This document shows, piece after piece, positions 55,359 through 64,000 of a stretch of DNA of 64,000 bases. Each line of letters starts with the position of its first letter. Position 1 is the stretch's first letter. The translations under genes and the position numbers were made by a program. The stretch covers positions 1-64,000 of the forward strand of contig ML978212.1 in the NCBI GenBank assembly GCA_010015745.1, read 5' to 3'. A model generated the notes under the pieces. It was not told the origin of the DNA. It was given only the letters and a program-made list of their open reading frames with translations, and searched no databases. The stretch comes from Setomelanomma holmii. Its lineage: Eukaryota; Ascomycota; Dothideomycetes; Pleosporales; Phaeosphaeriaceae.

Positions 55359-57829
55359 ATGCCGAATCCCAACTTTACACAATGCGGGCAAACATACATG
55401 TCCGACCCCTCACTAATATCACGCTACAATTACACCGGACGCGTGCTCAACATACCCGCCAACCCACTGACACAGATTACTTATAAAGGTTGCACGGCAC
55501 TTTGCGGTCACGGTAATGAGTACTATACATGGCCCGAGATCTCTGCTACAATCACGACATGGGTACTTCCGATCCTTGGGACGTTGCTGCAGGCACCTTT
55601 TGAGAGCAATGCGTTTTGGAGGACGATCAAAGCGATCAATAGGTGGATAGGTAGCCCAATAAGCAGTTTGGCATGCATACTATGGGACATCGAGATCAGT
55701 GGCAAGTGCGCGCTGTTTCGTAAGTATGAAGACGCGAAAGATCGAGTCCTAGACTGTTGACATGATGCAGTTGATATGTCCGTGCCATACAATGAGACAC
55801 CAGATGCGAACAGCGAATTCGCCAGTATGCGCGATTCATTCTACCTCTTGATGAATCTCAATCAGTATAAGATGAAGCCGGTCATCTCAATGACGCGGGA
55901 GGCTGAAGGACTTATCCGCATCGCTTTGTTTAGCAAGGAGCTGAAACTTGTGGGCAGAAAGAGCACTCTCAGTCAAATGCGTTTGAAGCTGGCTCGAGAC
56001 CTTCGCAGCAATAGGAGGCGAGGCGTTGTGCCAATCTTCATCAGCACACTTTGGTTCATTCTTGCTCTTGGGATATCAGTGGAAGCAGGTATGCACCAAA
56101 CTATTTCCGAAGTATTGATGCGAAGGCTGATGGCGACGACAGCATTTGGCGACATCGGCAGTAATCTCCAAGCCCACAACTTAGCCATGGGTCTCTTCAT
56201 CTCTTGGCTACCCATCCTCATCCTGTGCTCAATCCTAGACCGCAATCCTGTCGCATCAGATGACATTGAACGCAAGCTCAACAAGCTCGTAGACTCCGTA
56301 TGCGAGTCCTTGATCGACGCTGGAAATCGTGCAGAGTTCATCTCATCCTTTCGCGATATGCCGCAGTCACAGCATATGGCTTGCTGGGTTGAGAAAGTCG
56401 CTGCGAAAGCGAACGTCATCAAAGGTGATTACTTTTGTGGCTTTTCTGGACAAGCGCGAACCCGATTTCACTATGGCGCTGGGTATGCGATTTTGTGTGA
56501 TGTCGAAAAGAGCTACATTGCAGAGCGTGGACGAGGGTGGCTTCGAAGTCCAAGGGAAGCAAGAGCTGCACTGGTATTGGGGCAAGTGGACCACGGCTTC
56601 ACTTGGTTGTAAGCATAGTCTATGGTGGTTCTAGCTGCGGATGCTGATTGAAGATAGCGATGGCCGTCAGCTTTGGCAAGTACTCGCCTCGATCTTCCTA
56701 GTCGGTGGAACTAGCGCTGGGGCTTTCATCCTCTCATATAATACACCAACAGTGGGGCTCGGATGCCGAACCGGTGGCTACTTGATCTTCTTCGTCGTAG
56801 CACTTGTCTTGCTAATAGCAGAGATCGGAGTATGGTGGCTGACTTCGCCTCTCCGAAAGCATGATCGCTTCCATCACCATCTCGAGGACTACTCCCGCCA
56901 TCTAGCGAACGATCATCACCACAGACCCAAACATACTTCACTGCCGGGACTAGCGACGTCGAAGGCTTTCCTCGCTAGCCTTTTAAGATGGATCGAGAAT
57001 GGCATTATCCACCTTGCTCTTCTTCCCATCCGCATCATCCCCAGCAAATACAAGAAAGCCAAACTCAACGCAACCAAGTCATCCATCCGCAATCACTTCG
57101 CCACGCTCCAGAACCTCACAACTCGCAACTGGCTCCAGCGCGCCTTTTTCATACCCTTGGAGTTCTTCAACATGGTTTGGGCATGCTACCTCATCTTCGC
57201 GCAAACGACCGGCGCTTTCAACAATTGCATGTGCATGACCTCTAGCTGGGGCGATTTGGGCGGATATCTGGACTTCACGCAGTTCAATGTCGCAGACAGT
57301 CCGCTCGTAACGAAGTATTGGATCCAAGGGACAACGATTACGTGTGTTGTTATGGGGTTGGGTATGGGGTACATCGTACTTGAGGTAAGCGAGTGATCTA
57401 AATACCACGATTCTTCTACACTCACTGATAGTCCAAAAGTGGCTCATACAAGCCCATCTCAGCACCGAGACCTACATCGACGCAATGGCCGGCCTACGAC
57501 GCGTACGTCGCTTTCGCCGCTTTTCGCACTGGCTACGATACCCGTCCGCTCTGCTGGTCTTGTTGACCAATAATACGTTGAGAGCGTGTCGCTTTCGGAA
57601 AACAAGCGAGTCAAAAGTGCTGGTGTGGTCCAAAGAGAGTAAATACCAGCCGAGCGTCGGGCAATTGATCATGAATATGGCGACCGATGTTCAGCATTTG
57701 CCATTTCGTGAGAGATCTGAGGAGGAAGAAGTCAATCCGGATACCAGTGCTGCAAGCGGACATAGACGAATTGTAAACGCTCGAGGTAGAAGCTCGAAAG
57801 GGTGGGATGAGATGAAGGAGGTTGTATGA
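55359..57829 (+). CDS. Polytopic membrane protein of unknown function
   Basis: Four exons: 55359-55719, 55771-56608, 56658-57384 and 57440-57829, giving 771 aa. The N-terminus (NPNFTQCGQTY, CTALCGHGNEYYTWPEI) has paired Cys and possible N-glycosylation sites, suggesting an extracellular or luminal start. Hydrophobic helices follow at TTWVLPILGTLL, GVVPIFISTLWFILALGIS, MGLFISWLPILILCSIL, VLASIFLVGGTSAGAFIL, YLIFFVVALVLLIAEIGVWW, NMVWACYLIFAQ and TTITCVVMGLGMGYIVLE. Basic loops lie between, and a 130-residue basic cytoplasmic C-terminus has RRVRRFRRF. This architecture is common among uncharacterised dothideomycete membrane proteins. The acceptor of intron 2 (GATAG) was chosen to avoid an in-frame stop. 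No transport motif was recognised. Confidence 0.82.
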
Positions 57830-59436
57830 GCTTCCATACCCTGGCTCCATTCTGGTACATAAGCTTAATCCAAAAATACCGCCCCAATCTGATCTCACAT
57901 GAGACGCGTCTTCGACGCTAGCAATTGCAGTGCACTGTGGATTGCCTTCTTGGCCGTGCCGCCGCCTGTTGTCCCGTGAGGACGAAAGCTAGTATGGATA
58001 TCCACGAAGTCGTGAAGCACTCTGGACAGTCAGATACAGTACTTGTTTCTCCATTCAGCGTCAAAAGTACTGGCGAAGTTGCTTGGCCGAGCATAGCAGG
58101 CTTCTCTTGTCGTTGGCGCTAAGAATTGCAGTGAAACACCGCCGCACGCCAGTTCTACAGTCACCTAAACATTCTCATCCCCTCACCGGCACTAGGAATT
58201 GCAGTGCAGTAGGATGTTTCCTGCTAGGATGGCGTTAGCACCAGTCACCAGGCTGAAACGCACCCCTCCCTTTCCCAGGGACAAGGCTGCTTCCTCGTGT
58301 CTTCGAAGCTAACAATTGCAGTGCAGCGTCCAAAAAGAGTCGCCGTCATTGTAGCATTCGTATTAAGGTTTAGTGCAGTCTTTTCACAGGACATATCAGG
58401 GCTAGCGCAGTGTTTCCCAATGACTGGACTTCTGAGCCAACAGTCGACGATGGCGTGCGCATCATGGGCCCGACTTGACACGAACATCGCGGATGGTCTA
58501 TTCGTTCTATGCTCGGGTTGGTAGCTGTAAGTGTAGTCAATCTAATGGTTGCCAGTGCACCCTAGGAGAGAGTACGTTCGCTCGAGCGATGGGCTCCTAG
58601 TGTAGAGTCTGTGTCTGGATATGGGCGTCACGAGTGTGACAATACATGCTTTCGTTGTTGGATGGCTCCATGAATGGGGAATGGATCTACTCGAGTGACA
58701 TGGGTGTGATTGTAGTGCTCAATGCTGAGTTCGAAACCTTTTCCATTCACTTCCACTTGGTCTATAATCATGCGCAATCATTCATTAAACGTCTCCTTAT
58801 GCGCCGCGCCGCTCCGTCGTAGGTCATCGTGTGGCCTTTGACATCATTCTCGAATCCACCCATGATTGAGAGGGCGGTCTTCGTATCGGGTCCAGGCTTC
58901 CTATCTGGCCCGAGAACGCGAAGTTTTTCCAGCCAGTGTCGAGTCCTGCTGTGACTTTCTCATCTAGAAGTCCATATCCAAGTCGCTTGTGCATCCGGTC
59001 TCTGCTCCAGGCCGTCCAATCTCAATGTGTCGTGGTTTAAGCTGGTTGGCGAGCCCAGTCCATCCATCTCCCCGCCTTTGATCATCCGCCACTCCGCCTT
59101 TCGATGACCCACGGCCTGATCTTCATCCATCATAAGAAGCAAAACGTCGCCAGAATAGCAAAGCAAGACAGTGCAGACGAAGAACAAACGCTATCGCACA
59201 TTTTCTGACATACCTTTATCAGAAAAATAGTCCGCGCAAAGAGATGACGATTGCTCGCTCGCTGATTCGTGTGAGGTATATATGTCGTGATATTTATTTT
59301 CGTTGACCGTTGTATGAGTGCTGCCAATGAAGACGTACAAGGAAAGGGTATCGACCAACTCCTGGACCTAGTGTGAAAAGCGCTTCGAAGTTTTACGATG
59401 CGACTGCTTCCTTTGTTGTTATGTCACAAAGTCTGT
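57830..59436. other. Gene-poor stretch with dispersed short repeats
   Basis: About 1.6 kb between two convergent genes, too long to be only 3' ends. It contains four copies of a 17-bp motif (listed separately at 57917-58326). No gene or RNA could be supported. Confidence 0.5.
57917..58326 (+). repeat. Four dispersed copies of a CTArsAATTGCAGTGmA motif
   Basis: Copies lie at about 57918, 58119, 58191 and 58309, all on the plus strand: ctagcAATTGCAGTGca, ctaagAATTGCAGTGaa, ctaggAATTGCAGTGca and ctaacAATTGCAGTGca. Spacings are 201, 72 and 118 bp. Sequences between copies are not obviously related, so it is not a simple tandem repeat. Each resembles a branch site followed by a 3' splice acceptor (CTAAC..TTGCAG). 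Confidence 0.6.
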
Positions 59437-62081
59437 CTAATGGCTGCCATTCTTCCGGAAATTGAGAAGCTGAGCAAGGCTGTTCAAGCTGCAGCCGCTC
59501 TTCAGGAAGTCGTGAGTCATCAACTCGGAAGCACTAGCTCTCGACTTGACATCGACGCACAGACAGACGGAGAGGAAGGCCTTGAGCTCCTTTGACAGCT
59601 TATCAGGCTTCTTGAGGCGAGGCGTGCCGTTAGTGGCGATCAGGTACAGAGCCTTGAGTGGCTCCTCGTTGAGGTAGGGCGGTTCTGACTCGATCATTTC
59701 GATGGCCATGATGCCTAGGGACCAGATGTCGACCTTGTTGCCATACTCTTTCTGCTTAACGACTTCGGGTGCCATCCAGTATGGGGTTCCGACCATCGTC
59801 GCGCGCTTGCTTCGTTGCTCGGTGAGCTTGGCGCAGAAGCCAAAATCAGCTGATCGATGTTAGCATTCAACGACCAACCAATGAAACAGGGGAAGACTCA
59901 CTGATCTTGACATTACCGCGACCGTCGAGTAGAACGTTGTCACTCTTGATGTCTCGGTGAATAATGTTCTGGTTGTGCAGATGCTCTAATCCTTTGCAAG
60001 TCTAACAAACGTTAGCATGCTTCCGTGCCCAAGTTGCAATTGTGGCTCACCTCATGGCAGATGGTTGCGATCTGGTCTTCACTGATGGTCGGGTTATTGT
60101 CGATGACGTCGGTCAACGCACCGCCCTCCATGAACTCCATGACTACCCACAACTCTGATTGCTCCTCTTGCAGAAAAGCGTCCAGGAAATTGACGATGTT
60201 CGGGTGCTTGCTGTCCTTCATCACAATGATCTCATTGACAATCAATTCCTTGCGCGGCTGATTACGAAGGTCCATCTGTTTGATCGCGACTTGGGCACGG
60301 GGTCCATTCTCCTGGAGGATTCTCCGTGCCATTGGCGAGTTTGCGCTTTCGCGAATGCGAGCAACGTAGACAGAACCACTAGCACCTTGACCAATCTTCT
60401 TCTGCTTGTTATATGAGTCGAGTGGCCGGTCCTTCGATACGACTTCGCGTAGCTTGGCCATGACTTCACTCTCAGACATGCTAGACATGCGCACATCTTT
60501 GCGCGGAGTCTCCTCCTTTGGCTTGCTCGTGAGGGCCTGCTCGGCCTTCTTGACTGCATCATTCACAGGAGCTCCCGCGGGCTTGGCTACGTTTAGAGGC
60601 TTAGGCGCCGCAGAAGAACCCTGGTACTGCTTCTGTTGTGTCTGACCGTTAGCCGGACGAGCTTGGGGGACCTGGTTGCTTGAGCCCTGGTAGCTGGAGC
60701 TTGGCTGAACAGGCGGTCGTTGTGGCTGCGATGACGGGGGCTTTGATGCCGGGTTAGAGCTGTAGGCTGCATTCTGTTGTTTCGGAGCTGATGGAGCTGG
60801 GCGCTGTGCTGCCATTTGACGCAGAGACCCAGGAGGCTGCTGCTGCGGAGCCTGGCGACTCCCTTGCGAGCCTGGAGTCGATGGAGCCGGGCGACTGGGA
60901 TTGTATCGTTGCTGGCTCGATGGACTAGAGTCTCGCGAATCATAAGCGCCGACACCGCCTCCGACTTCCTGTTGAGCGATCGGGAGCTTCTTTTGTGGCA
61001 AGGAAGCATTATATGCAGCCAATTCTTCTCTTTCTCGTCGCTCATATTCTTGCCTTTGCCTCTGCATTTCTCGCTCTCGCTGCTGGCGAGCCTGCTCTTC
61101 CTGTCGTCTACGATCTTGCTCGTAACGATCCTGCTGGGAGGCACCATTTTGTGAGCTCGAATAACCAGTGGAGGGCGGCGTATTCTGCCGCGCACCCATG
61201 CTGTAACTATCCTTGCGTTGGTATGAACCGGGAGGTGCGGGCCGGGGAGGTGCAACCGAGTTTCCTCCACCGCTGTATCCAAGCTGCTTCTCCACACCCG
61301 CGTTTACTGGAGGCGTGGGCGTAAGGCTCGGGTATTGCTGAGGGTCCTCAGATCGCTTGACAAGCTTCTCCGTGTAGAATTCGAGAACTTCTAGGACGGC
61401 CTTGGGATTCTTCGCGTAATCATCCTTGGTCAATGCTGAAGCAGTGAGCAACTTCTCCCACTCCACGGGCAGACCCACGAAGGCGCCACTGGTAGGATCG
61501 AAGCCGACATGTACTCTATGGGTAAAATTTGTAGGGTTGCTAACGCCGCCCATGCTAGGGCAGCGCTGGTATATGCTGTCTATCCATGAGTAAACCTCGT
61601 CGTCAGTCTCGACCTTGCATGTTATGATCTTGGTCGGTCCATCGCGAGGAGGGGATGAGCCTTTGCCAGAGTTGAGCGAGCGTGTGATTTCGAACGAAAG
61701 CGGCTGCGTGTCTGATCGCTCGACGCCGAGAATGTCCCGCAATTGAATGGAGTTCGACACCTTGGAGGCATTCGGGCTCTTGAAGAAGTTGAGTTCGAAT
61801 TCGCGCAGCACGAGCCATCGATCTGACCAGGCAAAGGCTTTGAAGAGGCCCTCGTCCTTGACCTTGACCATGCCCTCCTTGACCGTGGCTGTCGAAGAAA
61901 GGCTCTTCTCTGATTGTGTGCGTACCAGCGACATCTGGGAGCTGTTGTTAAAGGCGGGGGACTGCAGACTGAGTCCGGCCATGTTACCAGGGAGGTTGCT
62001 GCTGGTATTGGGTGTGAGGTTGAGGCGTGGCGGCGGTCGAGGTGCCGGACCTGGGTTCATGAATTGGTCGCGAGAATACAT
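59437..62081 (-). CDS. CLA4: PAK-family kinase Cla4 (PH, CRIB, kinase)
   Basis: Three exons: 62081-60051, 60001-59902 and 59849-59437, giving 847 aa. Order of domains: a Pro-rich N-terminus, a PH domain (about residues 68-170, KEGMVKVKDEG..WSDRWLVLRE), a CRIB motif for Cdc42/Rac binding (SNPTNFTHRVHVGFD), a long Gln/Pro/Ser-rich linker with a QDRYEQDRRRQEEQARQQRE coiled coil, and a Ser/Thr kinase domain. Kinase motifs: GQGASGSVY, VAIKQMD, IIHRDIKSDN (across intron 1), TDFGFCA and MVGTPYWMAPE. The PH plus CRIB layout is that of Cla4, not Ste20. Cla4 acts downstream of Cdc42 and Rac in polarity, septation and hyphal growth, and in plant pathogens in infection structures. All catalytic residues are present. 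Confidence 0.96.
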
Positions 62082-63748
62082 TCTGCGGATTCAAGTTTAG
62101 TGAAGTGGTTGGGACGCGGAAGGCTTTAAGGTCAAACAGGGGTGGTCACTGGATAGAAGTGTGTCGCGCGTTGTTGGTACTGGCGAGAGTCGAGCTATAA
62201 AAGCAGCGGAGAAATACTCACATGGCCAACAGTCATTCATACAATGGCTAGAGTAGGTATTGTGGTGCTGCAATTGCAGGCGGTAGCTTCGTTGCCTCTG
62301 GTGGGCGGGTCCTCGAGGATGCGGTGAATGGCGGGGGTGAGACGTGAAGAGAGCGGGTGGCGGGGTCGTGAGCAACGGTGAGCAGCACAGCCTCGCCGTG
62401 AAGCGTTTCTTGCAGCGATCGCGAGGCGTCGATGTGGTGGGCAGCGGTGCGAGTGTAAGCAAGAGCGAGGTCGGGCTCTGCACCACAGAATCGGAGGATT
62501 CCCCAATGCGTATCGACGCCGTAGGCTAATTGGAAATCGGCGAGCTTAGGCAAAGCGTGGGCACTCAGTGGAACAGTCGCATGGAGTGGTCACCTAAAGC
62601 ACTCGTGTAGAATGATTTTCTGCACGGCGAGGGGAGCGAGAGAGCGCGAGAGTGTCTGCGCGTGGTTGGAGTGACTTGGTCGTGGAGCCGTGGAGCCTGC
62701 CGCCCAGGACTAGCGGAGGGTCTGGCGCACTAACGCAGCGGCAGCGAGAGTCAGCATGCACGTGAGAGCAGACCTTGAGGAGGAAGACGCTTGCAGCCAA
62801 TCACCGTCCTGTACGCCCGTCATTGGTTGTTAGGGAGAGGGGAGGCGGGATGCCAGCAACATACCCTTGCGCTGCTGGAGCAAAGAATCCTTCGCAATTC
62901 GCAGGCGCAGCGCGTCTGGTTTTCAAGGTGCGCGAGGATGACGATAGTTGATGGCAAACGGGTCCCCAAGCACAAGAACGGCGGTCTGGCGTCTGCAATA
63001 AAGATCGACACCAACAAGTCCAGCGCGTTTCAAAAAGCCCGCCTGTCGAAGCAAGTGCGACTCTGAAACGAACCTTCCATACCCGTAGCCGCCACCGTGC
63101 CGAGGAAGGAAGGCGCACCGTTGGACTTGGAAATCTAGTGTTTGTAAAAAGCGCTGTGGCTTCAGATGAGGAGATGAGTGATGTCACCCGTGTAAGCTGT
63201 TGTGGGCGACTAGCATGCACGGCTGAGTTGACAGCTGCTAGGCCTGCCATTGAAACCATGGACGCTGTGCTGGCCTTAAAGGATGAAGAAAGGCTTCTAG
63301 CATCGCAACCGCCGCAAATACTGCGATGATACAATGATGCCGCATTCCACTACCACGTGCTTCGAGTGCCGGTGCATCTTTGCTGAACGGCTAGGCACAC
63401 GACATCTTCTCGACGACAGACTACGCTACTACATTCTCGTACAATCGGGCCTACTCAGATATGTGTATACCTTTGCGCAGCACCCCATTCATGCGGCAAA
63501 GGGAGCAAAGCTATTGATTCCCTTGCACCATCAGCCGATGGACAGACCGCGGAATTCAGCCGGCGTGCCGATTTACCATTATTGGCAGGTCTCAGGTGCC
63601 GACAATATTGTTTGTTGATAGACGTCATGACGAGGTCCACTCAGGAGCTGCCAGGGCGCGTTTCGTGTGATGTCGGTCGCGGAGCAAGTCAAATCCTCGA
63701 ATGACGAGCGTCTGCATTTGAGAAGCCTCACATCGCAGCACTGGCCTT
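62082..63748. other. Upstream region of CLA4, no gene seen
   Basis: About 1.67 kb between the CLA4 start and the end of the antiporter gene. A long 5' region is plausible for a signalling kinase. ORFs here (for example 62801-63334, minus) show no recognisable motif. No repeat found. Confidence 0.45.
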
Positions 63749-64000
63749 TCAATCAACACCCCAGACTCCGAGCACGTCTCTCCCGGCGCCATCTTGCTGT
63801 TTGTTCTTCCGCGACTGCAGCTTCTTGACCCTCCTCACGGAGAGACCCACACCTAGGTGGCCGATGATGGTACATAGCACGATCGCCAAGGTGACTACTA
63901 GGAAGATATTCGATGGCTCTTCCGTTGCTTGCCCAGTCGCTGAAAAGGCGCCAGTCGATTCAGCGACACCAGAGATCAGGAAGCCGATCTCACCACGCGC
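63749..64000 (-). CDS. C-terminal end of a probable cation/proton antiporter, partial
   Basis: The last 83 codons of a gene that enters from beyond position 64000 and stops at TGA 63749-63751. The visible part starts RGEIGFLISGVAESTG, typical of the last functional helices of CPA-type Na+(K+)/H+ exchangers, where RGE lies in a conserved helix. After a short loop comes a final transmembrane helix (NIFLVVTLAIVLCTIIGHLG). A basic tail (SVRRVKKLQSRKNKQQ) then ends the protein in the cytoplasm. Only this end is seen, so the exact family (Kha1-like or plasma-membrane exchanger) is uncertain. Confidence 0.6.
   Translation of the reverse strand, partial: ARGEIGFLISGVAESTGAFSATGQATEEPSNIFLVVTLAIVLCTIIGHLGVGLSVRRVKKLQSRKNKQQDGAGRDVLGVWGVD

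Noticed and set aside
1..64000. Secondary metabolite cluster, CRISPR array, rRNA or retroelement
   Set aside because: The P450, SDR, ALDH and regulator are scattered among housekeeping genes, with no backbone enzyme. No regularly spaced repeats, rRNA or reverse-transcriptase motifs were found.

Overview
The window looks like nuclear DNA of a filamentous ascomycete fungus, most probably a dothideomycete. Most genes carry short introns (about 45-110 nt) with GT..AG borders and often a CTAAC or CTGAC branch site. The gene families are typical of that group: HapE/Hap5, the Cla4 PAK kinase, Zn2Cys6 regulators, HET, DUF6594 and F-box-like LPxELR proteins, and MARVEL proteins. Genes lie on both strands with no operons. 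Class placement is inference; no rDNA or other marker is present.

Layout. 0-5.5 kb: a dead cytochrome P450 (minus strand) with a Mutator-like (MULE) transposon inserted 157 bp upstream of its ATG. The MULE has near-perfect terminal inverted repeats, an 8-bp target duplication and a transposase frame broken by eight stops but no frameshift. 5.9-6.8 kb: a secreted or type I membrane protein. 7.3-10.8 kb: a cluster of four LPxELR/F-box-like paralogues, two of them broken. 11.5-24.6 kb: a housekeeping block with a GH31 glycosidase, mitochondrial ribosomal protein Rsm10, purine nucleoside phosphorylase, the pre-rRNA processing factor Fcf2, the CCAAT-binding subunit Hap5/HapE, malate dehydrogenase and TRAPP subunit Trs33, ending in a DUF6594 pseudogene. 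24.6-30.5 kb: gene-poor, with a few doubtful small ORFs and one 438-aa protein of unknown function. 30.5-36.6 kb: an aldehyde dehydrogenase and a divergently transcribed Zn2Cys6 regulator. 37.4-39.2 kb: a HET-domain fragment joined tail to tail to a broken FAD/NAD disulfide oxidoreductase. 40.5-41.6 kb: a MARVEL-like membrane protein. 41.6-46.4 kb: a gene-poor island holding a 126-bp MITE with perfect 10-bp target duplications. 46.4-49 kb: an Ecm4-type glutathione transferase and a TENA/THI-4-like protein. 50.1-52.9 kb: a decayed locus with an ataxin-2 LsmAD-like piece, five 72-bp tandem repeats and a broken protein kinase. 53.9-57.8 kb: a short-chain dehydrogenase and a polytopic membrane protein. 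59.4-62.1 kb: the Cla4-type kinase. 63.7-64.0 kb: the C-terminal end of a probable cation/proton antiporter running off the window.

The intact genes are mostly independent housekeeping functions in nucleotide salvage, ribosome biogenesis, central carbon metabolism, vesicle tethering, polarity signalling and detoxification. They alternate with accessory patches of pseudogenes, transposon remains and repeats, a pattern of local gene birth and decay. No biosynthetic gene cluster, CRISPR array, rRNA or convincing tRNA was seen. Exon coordinates were worked out by hand from splice signals and reading-frame continuity, so individual borders may be off by a few bases.
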